Assembly: GCF_002288925.2 (NCBI RefSeq)
Contig: NW_022098069.1
Span: 85,174,734-85,238,733 of the forward strand
Length of the DNA stretch: 64,000 nt
Reading direction: 5' to 3'
Source of the DNA: Delphinapterus leucas
Lineage: Eukaryota; Chordata; Mammalia; Artiodactyla; Monodontidae
Shown here: positions 25,355 to 36,290 of the stretch, piece after piece
How the letters are laid out: each line of letters starts with the position of its first letter
Numbering within the stretch: the first letter of the stretch is position 1
Program-made: the position numbers and the translations under genes
Notes under the pieces: model-generated
Seen by the model: the letters and a program-made list of their open reading frames with translations, nothing else
The model's database searches: none
Told to the model about the DNA's origin: nothing

Positions 25355-25507
25355 TTAGCTGCCTGATCCATCTCCATGATACTCTTCCTGGCACATTTTG
25401 GCCGCATCCTTTTCAGTCATCTCAGCGTATGACAATGCGACGTCACGTTTGAAAGAAGGAATAGGAATATAGTTGTCTTTCTTCCAGCAGGGCTGATTGA
25501 AATTCAT
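25355..25507 (-). CDS. Unidentified 50-codon reading frame, possible small gene or processed copy
   Basis: On the minus strand an ATG at 25507 opens a 50-residue frame (starting MNFNQPCWKK and ending EEYHGDGSGS) that stops with TAA at 25355-25357. An in-frame TAA lies four codons before the ATG, so the frame is closed upstream. AATAAA follows within a few bases of the stop and again about 90 bases further. The protein is hydrophilic, with no signal peptide or membrane segment. I do not recognise it. It could be a retrocopy of a short mRNA, a terminal exon of an unseen gene, or chance. No clear A-tail or target-site duplication was found. Confidence 0.3.
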   Translation of the reverse strand: MNFNQPCWKKDNYIPIPSFKRDVALSYAEMTEKDAAKMCQEEYHGDGSGS

Positions 25508-26384
25508 TTTGCCTTATTCAGAGTTAGGACGCGTAGAATGTGGCCCCCGCCCACACATGCACTGTTGGCAGGACAGCCTAGTTTCTTGTGCCCTAAACCA
25601 CAGTTCTGGTCAATTCCATTTCCTAAGATTCCCGTTTTTAAAAAGGAAACAATGCATGGTGCACGTTTATCGCTGCATACAACGGACGGTAGACCGCATT
25701 TCCGTTCTGGCGAGGCATTGATGAGCATTAGCAACATCTGTACAGTGGTGTGCGTCTGGACGACTAGCAGGGCCCACAGCTGCCTCCGGTCTGTACCCTC
25801 GTGTCGTGTCCCCTCCGCCACCCGCGTGCTTGCAGCGCTGGACGCTCAGGACGCGTTCACATCCCATATAGCCCTTGCCCTGCACCTTCCTGTCACCCTG
25901 CCAAAGGGATGTTTTGTGCCCGGGTCTTAAGTTATACAAGAGGCTGAGTGATGACATACAGAGGTAAAGACCCTGAAACAAAAATTTGATGTTACTCATA
26001 GAAATGAGAGGGCCGGCACACCTGGCAGGGACCCAGGAGGAGCAGGGGAAAGGCCTGGACCACAGCCCTAACTGGGATTCTCGCAGGAAAGGCAAGGCAG
26101 TACAGGGGAACCGCTTGGGACTGGTTAGTTTAAGTAATTCCAGCAGGCTCTGGGGCACAGGGGCTGTTCCTAGTCGTCTGGTACCTGGCCCTAGGGACCT
26201 GGGTGATCAGGGCAGGGGAACACTTGCTTGGTGAGTGAGAGATAAGGAAAGAGGTGGTGCTGAGAATGGGCTCCAGGTCACAGGAGAGATGCAAACAACT
26301 TTATCTGTTAGTCTGTCCTTATGGCTAATGGATGCCAAGCAGATAAACACAGATGCTAGGAAAACACCAATCAGGGGAGGAGCT
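25508..26384. other. Intergenic, nothing recognised
   Basis: No exon, repeat head or RNA gene was recognised here. The segment precedes the long SINE at 26385 and shares no obvious homology with the rest of the window. Confidence 0.5.
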
Positions 26385-26922
26385 AGGATTTCCCTGGTGG
26401 CACGGTGGTTAAGAATCCGCCTGCCAGTGCAGAGGACACGGTTCAAGCCCTGGTCCGGGAAGATCCCACGTGCTGCGGAGCAACTAAGCCCGTGCGCCAC
26501 AACTACTGAGCCTGCACTCTAGAACCCGCGAGCCACAGCTGCTGAGCCCGTGCGCCACAGCTACTGAGCCTGTGCTCTAGAGTCCGCAAGCCACAACTAC
26601 TTAGCCCGTGAGCCACAACTACTGAGCCTGCACTCTAGAGCCCGCGAGCCACAACTACTGAGCCCGTGCACCACAACTACTGAGCCTGTGCTCTAGAGCC
26701 TGCATGCTGCAACTACTGAGCCCGTGTGCCACAACTACTGAAGCCCGCACGCCTAGAGCCCGTGCTCTGCAACAAGAGAAGCCACCGCAATGAGAAGCCC
26801 ATGCACCTCAACGAAGAGTAAACCCCGCTCGCCGCAACCAGAGAAATCCTGCGCACAGCAACAAAGACCCAACGCAGCCAAAAATAAATAAATAAATAAA
26901 TAAATTTTTAAGAAAGGGAGGA
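26385..26922 (+). mobile_element. Expanded CHR SINE with 58-bp higher-order repeats
   Basis: The head is aggatttccctggtggcacgg and the tail is aaataaataaataaataaata. Direct repeats GGGAGGAGCT lie just left of 26385 and at about 26926. The body holds four units whose ctctag landmarks sit at 26517, 26575, 26633 and 26691, exactly 58 bp apart. Each unit is built from two related halves of about 29 bp (gccacaactactgagcc type). The element is more than twice the length of a basic CHR SINE. Confidence 0.92.
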
Positions 26923-27064
26923 GCTGGCAGGGGGACCGACAGTGGGAGGAGGGTGATCTGGGGGTGCTTATTCCTCTGGCTGCCCCACTTCCTCTGAATA
27001 AACTGCACTCCTCTTCCCAAAACCACAGGTACTCTCAGGCCCCCGAAGACGGTTCACACGTCAA

Positions 27065-29370
27065 CACGCTAAAGACACAATGCAGGTGAGCATCTCAACA
27101 GATGCAGAAGAATTCGATAAAATTCCATTTCTGTCCTTAAGAAAGCATGTTAGCTGCTTCAGAGAAGGGAACCCTGTTAATCTGATAAAGGCTGTCTACC
27201 TAAAACCTCGAGTTAATGGGGAAATGTGGAAAGCTGTCCCTTTCAGATCAGCAAAGAAACAAAGGTTCCCATTGGTACCACTGTTCAAGGTCAGCCTGGA
27301 CGTGGTGGGCAGCACGGTGAGTCAGGTCAGGTTTGTAAAGAAAGAAACAAAGCTGTCTTTATTCACAGGTGACACGGTCGCATGTGCGAGAGAATCTGAA
27401 AAATCTTCAGAGGAATTAGGATAATGAATAGAGAGTTCAGCAAAGTTGTTGGACCCAAAATCTATGTGCCATATGCAACTTTACTTCTGTATATACTAGC
27501 AACAATGTTGGAAAAATAAAATTTCATAATTAGACATTATTTATAACAGCATCAAAAATATCTAAAGTCTAGGAATAAGGTAGCGGGTCACTTTAAAGGC
27601 ACTGTCAGACACATTAAAAAAAAGGTCTAGGGCTTCCCTGGTGGCGCAGTGGTTGAGAGTCCGCCTGCCGATGCAGGGGACGCGGGTTCGTGCCCCGGTC
27701 CGGGAAGATCCCACATGCCGCGGAGCGGCTGGGCCCTTGAGCCATGGCCGCTGAGCCTGTGCTCCGCAAGGGGAAGGGGCAAGGCAGGGGGGGGCCCGGG
27801 AACGGCAAAAAAGAAAAAAAAAAAAAAGGTCTCAATAAATGGAGATGAGCGTGTTCATGGATTGGACGGCTCGATATAGATCCTCCCCAAATTCATTCAT
27901 TCTTACCATATTGATTTATAGAATCAAAGAAATTTGTATCCAAATCCCAACCAAGTTTTTGCGGAACTTAAAATACTGATTCCAAGATTAACATGGAAAC
28001 ACAGATTCAATTCAACAAGTACTTACTGCTCCTGCCACTTGGGACACAACAGAATCAAATCAACAAAGATCCAGCCTCATGCAGCTTGCGTTCCAACGGA
28101 ACTGTCATTCAACACAGCATGTCAGCGAATTTCCCGGTGTGACCAGATAGTAGATGTTTGCTTTGGGGACACGAAGAGCAGAGCAGGTTAGGATGCTGTG
28201 GGCGGGCGGGAGGCGGGGAGGGCAGCCAGCAGATGGTGGCCGAAGGTGATGTTTGCAAGACACAAGCATGGCTGAAACACCAAGTGATAAGAGGTGGGGT
28301 CTTCCTGTACCAGACGTCAGGGCACACGATGGACCTTCATCATCAAGATGGTGTGGGGTTGGCACAGGGGAGACTCAGAAACAAGTGGGACAGAATAAAG
28401 ACCCCCAAAACAGACCCTTGTCTATGCGGACATTTGATTTAAGACAAAGCCGGTAGGGGTTGGGGAGCGGTGTGCTCCTACCTAAAGCCACACTCAGAAA
28501 TCAATCCCAGGTGGAGTAAAGACTCCAAGGTGAAAGGCGAAGCTACAAAGCCTTTGGAAGATAATACGGAATGTATTCATGACCTTGAAGTTGGAAGAGC
28601 TCCCTTAAGAAAGACACAAAAAGCAGTCACAATCAAAGGAAGATGTTGATAATTTCAGGTATATTAAACTGTCTGTACATCAAAAGACGCCTGTAAAAGA
28701 ATAAAACCGAGCCGCAGGATGGGAGAAGGCATTTGCAACACACAAAATGACGAAGCGCGAGTGTCTAGGTTATATAAAGAGCTTCGGGGGCTTCACAAAG
28801 GAGGAACTCGGAATGCCTGATACAGACGGAGAAGTGCCTTAACACTCAGGAAAATGCTGTTAGAGAACCCAGGCAGGGAGCCTGTCACAGCTACGCACTG
28901 CCCGTGGGCACACAGGTGCCTGTGGCCACGGAGAGAACAGGGTGGGCTTGGCTGTTCAAGCTGTGGACATGCAAGCCAGGGGACCCAGCAATTCCACTCC
29001 TGGGCAAATACTCCACGAAATGCAAGCTTGCGCACCTGCTCTTAGCGGCCTTGTTGACAGTCGCCAGACACCAGGAACCAGCTGGGTGGCCGTCATCACT
29101 AGACTGGATGAAGGAGATGAGGCATACTCCTGAGACGTCTGCCGTGCAGTCCTAAGCATGCAGGAACCAGAGCTCCTCGGGGCAGGGACGCGTCTTGCCA
29201 ACGTGATACATCGTGACATCGGTGGAGGGGAAAAGGTGCGAGGAATACATGCAGTGTGAGTCCACGCATGCAAAGTGCAAACCAAGCCCTATTGTTTAGG
29301 GACGCAATCAATGTTGTAAAGAAATGCAAGGGACTGATGACAGTAAACATAGGACAGCAATTACCTTACC
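27065..29370 (+). mobile_element. Old L1 ORF2 to 3' region, interrupted
   Basis: Fragments in L1 order can be followed. A reverse-transcriptase segment (acagatgcagaagaattcgat) lies near 27100. A later segment is at 27330-27600 and another at 27840-27995. The end of ORF2 appears near 28640-29040 (gggacccagcaattccactcctgggcaaatact). Stops and frameshifts are frequent. It is interrupted by the SINE at 27629-27820, and by unrelated old-repeat DNA near 28005-28100. Not coding. Confidence 0.75.
27629..27820 (+). mobile_element. CHR-type SINE inside the old L1
   Basis: The head is agggcttccctggtggcgcag. The body is shortened after the ggagcggctgggcccttgag segment. The A-rich tail is flanked by AAAAAAGGTCT at 27618-27628 and 27821-27831. 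Confidence 0.92.
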
Positions 29371-29504
29371 GCCGAGGAGGAGGAGGTCTGGGGAGGGAGG
29401 GGTCCCCGGGCTCACTTCTGCTGGGTGGCTTAACCTGGCCGGAGCCAGCATCGCACCTGCCTGGGCAGGAAGGGCTCCAGGGCACGTCACCACGGCGGTT
29501 TCGT

Positions 29505-29592
29505 GGGACTTCCCTGGCGCTGCCGCGCTTCCCCTGCCTGGGGCATGGGTTCCATCCCTGGTGGAGAGCTGAGGTCCCACATGCCACACAGT
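29505..29592 (+). mobile_element. Degenerate CHR-like SINE fragment
   Basis: gggacttccctggcgctgcc followed by gcatgggttccatccctggtgg and cccacatgccac matches the short CHR form with several changes and no clear A-tail. Confidence 0.6.
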
Positions 29593-29599
29593 GCCTCCT

Positions 29600-30897
29600 G
29601 GGAGGCAGGAAGCAAGCCGTGAGTGGAAAACGCACTCTCCTAACGCCTGGTCTAGGATGCATGCTTAGGGAGGCCGGGTCACTCAGTGATGGGACAGCTC
29701 ATTGTCAGAACCGCCTGGTGACAACTCAGCACAGTACTGCACGCACCTGCCTTAGAAGGGGCACGCCCTCACACCTCCCAAAGGCAGAGATTCTAGTTGT
29801 TTGTTTGCCACTGTGTCCCCGGCCCCCAAAACAGCCCCTGACCCACGGTGAGGGCTCGGCAGTACTTGCTTAGTGGACGAATGAACCTCTGGCTTTATGA
29901 CAAATACCATAGCAATTGACCTTAGGGGTCAGAGGGCAGGATGAGAGGAAGGGGAATCATCGTGTCCTGGGCTAGATCAGCCGCCATGAGTTCGAATCCT
30001 GGCTCTGCCACTTTCTAGCTGTCTGACCTTGGACAAGTAACCTCACCACTCCAAACCGTAATTTTCTCCTCTGTAAATGGGGGTGTTTACGGGACACCTC
30101 CTAGCAGAAAGCCAGACACCCACACAACACTCATTAGGCATAGAGGTCCTCACTCCCTCTCTTGAGAGCAGGAAGCCCAGCTGTGCTGTCCCCATCAGAT
30201 GGCTGCTGCGGTCCCAGACGCGTGTGACCTTCTCGAGTCACGCACCTGTCACTCTTGTCATCAGAAAAGGTGTCCTTTCCCCCCCTCCAAGTGCAACCAC
30301 CCATTGAGATGGGACCCTGGGAACTGGGCCACTTAGGGAAGCGCTCAGGTGGCCGGGGGGAGGCGGTGGGGGGGGCAGTGCCAGGGGCACTAAGCAGGAG
30401 TCTCGAGGCGGAGTCGTGGCCACGGCGAGGCGCTGGGCCCAGAGCCAATTTAACTGCACCTCAGCGGGTGCTGCAAAGTTGGATTCACACAGAAAGTACC
30501 TGAGTGCACGTCTCTTTGGGGGAGGCTGGAGCACGGGGGAGGATGAACTCTTACAAAAACGTCAACTTTTTAAAATGCTTTTCTTTGCCAGGTTTCAGCC
30601 TGGTGGGAGTTTCGTGTCGGAACCACTAAGTAGGAGTTGGTAGCGGGCAGGTTAATCACCCTCATGCAGGGGTGCGGTGCGGAGCGATGGTCCAGGCACC
30701 CAGGCGAGCTGCTTCCAGGGGCTGCCAGCGCGGGAGACCCCAGGGAGGGCAAAGGGCACGGGAGCAGGGGGTGGGAGAAAGCAGGGGAGGGGTCCCCATG
30801 TCCCCACCACAGTGCACACCTGGGTGGGAGAGGCTTCAGACCAGCCCCCATCCCCTTGGGACCAGGATGCCAGAGTCTACAGAAACACTGGGGGTGG
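29600..30897. other. Intergenic with a MIR element
   Basis: Bases about 29965-30085 (gttcgaatcctggctctgcc, then ctgtctgaccttggacaag and ctcctctgtaaatgggg) are a well-preserved plus-strand MIR. No coding exon was recognised in the remainder. Confidence 0.65.
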
Positions 30898-30898
30898 G

Positions 30899-31267
30899 GG
30901 GACTTCCCTGGTGGCGCAGTGGTTAAGAATCCGCCTGCCAATGCAGGGGACACGTGTTCGAGCCCTGGTCCGGGAAGATCCTACATGCCGCGGAGCAACT
31001 AAGCCCATGAGCCACAACTACTGAAGCCCGCGTGCCCTAGAGCCAGGGGGGCGCAACTACTGTGCCCGTGCACTGCAAGTGCTGAAGCCCGCGTGCTAGA
31101 GCCCGTGCTCTGCAACAAGAGAAGCCACCACGATGAGAAGCCCGCGCACCGCAAGGAAGAGTAGCCCCTCCTCTCGTCGCAACTAGAGAAAGCCCGCACA
31201 CAGCAACAAAGACCCAACACAGCCCCAAAATAAAAATAAATTAAAAATTAAGAAATTTTAAAAAAGG
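30899..31267 (+). mobile_element. Long CHR SINE, plus strand
   Basis: The head is gggacttccctggtggcgcag, the centre contains repeated ccacaactactg-type units, and the tail is cccaaaataaaaataaatt. Direct repeats AACACTGGGGG lie on both sides (from 30884 and from 31269). Confidence 0.9.
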
Positions 31268-31542
31268 AACACTGGGGGGCAGAGGGGAGTGGGGAGCTGT
31301 CTGGAGCCTGGAAAGAGCTTTGAGCTGCCTTCTCTCCCCCAACCCCCAGCCCCAGCCCCCTTCATCAGCCCGCAGATCCTGATGGCTGAGGTCTCCCCCA
31401 GGAACGTTCTGGATCTGAAGTGGGTACGAGATCTTCACCATCTATTCCTTTGCCTATCAGCACCAAGGGCTTTGTGACACCTTGCTTTGAAGAGAAGGCA
31501 GCATATTCTAGGACCAGTCTGGGAACAAGGGAAGAATTCATC

Positions 31543-31868
31543 ATGCCTCCCTCCATCCTTCCATCCTTCCATCCATCCACCCATCCCTCCATCTATCTAT
31601 CCATCCATCCATCCATCCACCCACCCATCCCTCCATCCATCTATCCATCCATCCATCCATCCACCCATCCCTCCATTCATCCATCCACCCATCCATCCAT
31701 CCATCCACCCACCCATCCCTCCACCCATCCCTCCATCCACCCATCCATCCATCCATCCACCCACCCATCCCTCCATCCATCCATCCATCCACCCATCCCT
31801 CCATCCACTTACACATCTACCCATCCATCTATTCATACATCCATCATCTATCCATCTATCCATCCATT
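31543..31868. repeat. (CATC/CATCCATCC)n satellite tract, about 325 bp
   Basis: Almost every word is catc, cacc or catcc. Longer imperfect units run about 55-60 bp (catccacccatccctccatcc type). The tract gives open frames in all three forward frames, reading His-Pro-Ser-Ile repeats, which are not genes. It is followed by an old interspersed repeat at about 31865-31970. Confidence 0.95.
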
Positions 31869-31974
31869 CCACACACCTTCATTGAGCACCAACTCTGAGC
31901 CCAGCCCTGTGCTGGAGACAAGGATGCAGGAAACACAGTCACTGCTCTCAGAGGACATATGGTCCAGGAGGGAA

Positions 31975-33685
31975 GAAGACATGGACAGAAGCACAAGACA
32001 AAGACACAGAAGCAAGGCTGTGGCTCGTGCTCCACGTCCCGTGGGGACAACTGGAGTTACTGGCGTTATGAAGAGAAGATGTGAGGGAATTGGCAACCTG
32101 TTCGGTACCCACCGCAATAGCTGGCAGAGGAGAAGGAGAACAAGAGACGGTGATGAGCAGTAAAAATGTTACCAGGTCAGCAGAGTATGAATCCCAGCGG
32201 CTGAAGGATTCTTGGGGCAGGGCCCTGGAAGGTCTACTGGAAAGACGGGTGGTGTGATTGCTGCATGGGTGCTTGGAACTGTGTTCAGGAGGCAGGTAGA
32301 GTTCACGTAATGGGTCACAAAGTGGTCTGACCATAGGAGTAGGTGGCTGGGGTAGGTTGGAGGTCAAGTTCATTAGAGGAGAGCAGGTGGATGGATCACC
32401 CACCTGGAAATTGAAATCACTGAGGATGATAAGGGGAGAGGGTTAAAGAGGGATGCTGTCTTTGAAGGACAGGGGAGCCCCATTTTCAGTTAGAGCAAGG
32501 TCAAGGTTCAGACAAAAGGTCTAGGATATGGCGGTGTCATGGCTCAGAAGGGCACAGCTGGAGCGTTTGGGGGGTCAGGGGGCCATGGGGGAAGGGTCAG
32601 AGGAGGGATGTACAGAGCCGAACAGGCAAGTATGGCCTGGAAGACTTGAACATGACATACAGAGGGAGAAGCAGCAGAACGAGGCACGTCTCCAACAGCT
32701 AAGTCAGCCGGCCCTTAAACACACTTGCTCCTGGAAGCTGACCCAGCCCGGACGCCACAGCCCCCAAGGTGAGCGCTTTGCTTTGCTCAGGGAGGCGTCC
32801 CCCAAGCACAGCCTCCCTTTGCCTCAGTAGGCAATGGATGCAGCCAACTCCTGCGACACAGGTCGAGGGCTCCCCCAGCACTGCGTCTGTCTGCGGATGG
32901 ACACACCTTCGCCCTCACAGCAGTCAGGGAGGGGCTTCTGCTCCGTGTGGAGTCCTCAGCACCCAACCCCGGGCCGGGCAGGGCGGGTGCCCTGAACCGA
33001 GGCAGAAGAAGTCGAGTCGGCAACTGCTGAAAACCAACGTCCGACCTTGGGAGATAAGCCGAGGGGCAGAGCCGGGCCTCACCCGGAGGGCCTGCTCGGT
33101 GCCAGGCCTGCTCTGAGTGCAATTCACTCACTGAAAGGAAGACTTCCTATTCTGACATGTAGAATGCACACCGAGGAGTGTTTAAAATGTGGGCACCCGA
33201 CTGGAAGAACGGAGACAAGACACACCCCTGTGCTCTGCCCGCTTCTGCAGAGGGAAGCCATCTTGGAAGTCCTGCACCGCAGATGGGGCAGGCTGGGTCC
33301 CTGCATCACCACCTGGACCACTGCCTACCGATCAGGAGCATCTGCCTTTCAGATTTGAACAGGAGGAGGAAGAAACATCTCTCCTCTGGGGGCCTTTATG
33401 CACTTTGCTATACGTATTTTGTTATAGTAGCTAGCCTAATGCAACTAATGAACAGGATAAGTGCATTAACTGTTCATAGCCAAGCAGCTGGGAACTGGTG
33501 CTTCTGCCTAAGAGGGAGTAACAGGCACTGAATTTGCCCTTTTGCCTGAAACAACTAAACAACTGGATAAAATATAGGAAACAATGGTTCTCGAGATACT
33601 GGACATGAGGCAGGAAGGACAGCAGATCACCTTAATTCCAGGCACCTTAAACCCTTTTCTGGAATAACACAGGCTATCAGCTGAG
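31975..33685. other. Intergenic, no gene seen
   Basis: No exon or RNA gene was recognised. The start continues an old mammalian repeat (caccttcattgagcaccaactctg ... ctcagaggacatatggtcc). The rest is unremarkable. Confidence 0.5.
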
Positions 33686-33689
33686 AAAA

Positions 33690-34335
33690 AGACTGAAATA
33701 ATGCCATTTGCAGCAACATGGGTGGGCCTAGAGATTAGCAAACTAAATGAAATAAGACAGAGAAAGACAACTATCGTATGATATTACTTATATGTGGAAT
33801 CTAAAAAAAAATGATACAGGGACTTCCCTGGTGGCGCAGTGGTTAAGACTCCAAGCTCCCAATGCACAGGGCCCGGGTTCAATCCCTGGTCAGGGAACTA
33901 GATCCCACATGCCACGGGGCAACTAAGAGTTTGCATGCCACAACTAAGGAGCCTGCCTGCTGCAACTAAGACCCGGCGCAACCAAATAAATAAATAATTT
34001 TAAAAAATAAAAATTTTAATGATACAAATGAACTTACTTACAAAACAGAAATAGACTCACAGACATGGAAAATGAACTTATGGTTACCGAAGGGGAAAGA
34101 GGGGGGAGGGATAAACTGGGAGTTTGGGATTAACAGTTATACACTACTATATATAACATACATAAACAACAAAGACCTACTGTATAGCACAGGGAACTAT
34201 AATCAATATCTTGTAATAACCTATCATGGAAAAGAATCTGAAAAATAATATATATATGTATATAAAACTAAAACACTTTGCTGTACACCTGAAACTAACA
34301 CAACGTTATAAATCAACTATACTTCAATTAAAAAA
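33690..34335 (+). mobile_element. L1 3'UTR fragment with nested SINE
   Basis: The text near 33755-33810 (gacagagaaagacaactatcg, acttatatgtggaatctaaa) and 34022-34335 (atagactcacagacatgg, ctgtatagcacagggaac, aaatcaactatacttcaatt) is the typical 3' end of an L1. The SINE at 33819-34017 splits it. Confidence 0.85.
33819..34017 (+). mobile_element. CHR-type SINE inserted in an L1 3'UTR
   Basis: The head is gggacttccctggtggcgcag and the tail is aaataaataaataattttaaa. AATGATACA is duplicated at 33810-33818 and 34018-34026. Confidence 0.92.
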
Positions 34336-34357
34336 AAGTAACTAAATATCAATTCCT

Positions 34358-34457
34358 GGGACTTCCCTGGCTGTCCAACGGTTAAGACTCCACACTTCCA
34401 CCGTAGCGGGTACAGGTTCAATCCTGGGTCAGGAAACTAAGATCTAAGATCCCGCGC
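34358..34457 (+). mobile_element. Truncated CHR-like SINE
   Basis: The head gggacttccctggctgtcc and the tRNA-like part ggttcaatcctgggtcagg are present. The 3' half is missing and the sequence passes into an LTR-like region. Confidence 0.8.
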
Positions 34458-34498
34458 AAGCCGGCGTCCTCATCGACCCTCCACTTGGAATGCTCTCC

Positions 34499-35060
34499 TG
34501 TTACCTGAAAACTGGGTTTGCCTCTTAGTGGGTGTCAAGCCAAAACACACAATCAAGTCAAGTAGCGGAAGGAGGATTTATTACTTGCAGTAAGTAAGGA
34601 GAACATCGAGGCTACTTCCCAAAGCAGTGTCGCCCTGAACAGCAAAACTGGGGAAGCTTTAAGCTAAGGGAACATGCATATTCATGAGGGGGCTTGTGCA
34701 GGAGGAATTTAGCATAGAACTGGGGCAAGAGTCATCCTGGGTTGACAGTCCAGTTCTTAGTTGATTGAAGCCAGCAAAGATCAATATCGTCCATTCTCTG
34801 GCTCCAGTTAGTCTGGTGGCCAATTGTACGAGGAGGTTCGGACCCTGTAAAAACAGCTCGAGAATATGTATCAGAATAATCTTTACCTTTGAAACAGAAC
34901 TGGGAGTCTTTATGACTGATTTAGTATCTCCGATACAGTTAAATGATTTTCCTGGCCTGGAAATAGCTGTTTGCTCTTACATTCTTTTGTTTCCTTAAAA
35001 TCATTAACTCCTGAGACGTGTTCTTCCGCAAAGGCGAGCATTGTGGCCAGGCTTAGATTA
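34499..35060 (-). mobile_element. Probable solitary endogenous-retrovirus LTR, minus strand
   Basis: Read on the minus strand, the segment ends GGTAACA. It has AATAAA just upstream (plus-strand ggatttattactt near 34575), as expected for the R-U5 part of an LTR. No gag, pol or env remnant follows, so it would be a solo LTR. The left boundary at TGTTACCTG (34499) is fairly clear, but the other end is uncertain. The family is not identified. Confidence 0.4.
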
Positions 35061-35739
35061 CAACATGGCCTACACCTAAAGTGGCTTCTCTTATGTCAAG
35101 AAGCCATGCCTGGTTCTCTTTCTTTGGGGTCTCCCTTGTCCCCCATCTGCCTGCACTCCCTCCCAGGCACAGTCCAGCGTCCTTACCAGATGGATTCACC
35201 CTGTCCCTTCTCAAACCATCCAAGCACCTAGGGGGTGCCTCTACCCGACCCTATAAGCTACTTGAGGGCCGCAATCTGCTTCTCACTCTTTCCCCGTTTC
35301 CTGCTCTTCCCCCAGGGGACTGACCGGCTCACTGGCCCCATCAAATTGGCCGCGTTCAGTTTTGCTCGATTTACGAAACAGCAGGTGGGAAGAAAGGAAA
35401 CAGGTACACAAGTATCTCTAATACAAAACAAGTGCATGGAAGATAAGCGGGATGCAGTTCAAGGACAAGTGTTGGGGTGCCAGCGCTCCCTGGGTCACGG
35501 GGAAAGCTTCGGGGGGACGGGAGCGAGAAGGCTGTTTTCCTCTGACAAGTGAAGGAGTGGGCTGGGTGGGTCTAGGGTTCCTGACACAGACACTGACGCT
35601 GGAGTGCCGAGCAGAGGCCACCATAATGACAAGGAAGGCTCAAGACCAAGGCAGATGACACAGAAACAATCTAAGGTGCGGCAGACACGCTCCCGATTTC
35701 TGAACTGTTTACTCTTTCTACGGAGTCGAAGGGAAAGGG
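35061..35739. other. Upstream flank of LRPAP1
   Basis: No exon or repeat was confidently recognised. GC content and CpG frequency rise toward the LRPAP1 promoter at its right end. Confidence 0.5.
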
Positions 35740-36080
35740 CGCTCCGGTCAATCCGGGCTGCGGGGTCGGGGCTCTTTTCTCCACCAAGCCCCTAGCAACC
35801 CCGCAATCCCAGCTAGGGCAGCCCTAGCCGCAGTTGGCGGCTCCCGTTGTCACGAGGCCGCGGCGTGGTTGCCTAGGAAACGCCCGCGTGCCTCCGCAGG
35901 GCTCCCCGGGCCTTGTAGTCCGCCGGCCGCCTCTCTTGGACCGGCCACGAGGGGAGAGACTACAACTCCCAGGAGGCAGCGCGGCGGGTCCTGGGGGCGG
36001 GTCGGGTCCTGGTGGGCGGGTCCGGCCTAGGGCCTTTTCCCTCTCGCAGCCCTTAGGGTCTCCGCGCCTGGAGGAGGAAG
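35740..36080 (+). promoter_or_regulatory. LRPAP1: LRPAP1 CpG-rich promoter and 5'UTR
   Basis: This is a TATA-less, CpG-dense segment directly before the start codon. It holds ACTACAACTCCCAG at 35959-35972, a close match to the ZNF143/SBS motif. An inverted ACTACAAGG half lies at 35912-35920. RFX X-box-like sites are GTTGCCTAGGAAAC at 35868-35881 and CCTAGCAAC at 35791-35799. AAGATGGCG, a YY1-like core, spans the ATG at 36078-36086. The pyrimidine-rich ccttttccctctcgc at about 36034-36048 is a plausible initiation zone. Factor binding is inferred from motifs only. The CpG-rich stretch continues into intron 1 to about 36480. Confidence 0.8.
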
Positions 36081-36290
36081 ATGGCGTCTGGGAGGGCTCG
36101 AACCTGCTTGCGGGAGCTCCGGCCGCCGCCGCTGCTACTGTTGCTGCTGCTCCTTGGGCCGTGGCAGGCGGCGGGCCACGGCGGCAAGTACTCGCGGGAG
36201 AAGAATGAGCCCGAGCCTTCTTCGAAGCGCGAGCCCGGGGGGGAGTTCCGCATGGAGAAGCTGAACCAGCTGTGGGAGAAGGCCCAGCGG
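36081..36290 (+). CDS. LRPAP1: LRPAP1 coding exon 1 (codons 1-70)
   Basis: It starts at the ATG in gaagATGgcg and ends ccagcgg|gtgagc in phase 0. It encodes the signal peptide, the start of mature RAP and the conserved [15 protein letters not shown] stretch. The leucine run is encoded by a ctg/ttg-rich stretch (36138-36161). Confidence 0.96.

Noticed and set aside
31420..32163. 247-codon frame with His-Pro-Ser-Ile repeats
   Set aside because: Translation of the CATC satellite tract, with no gene structure.
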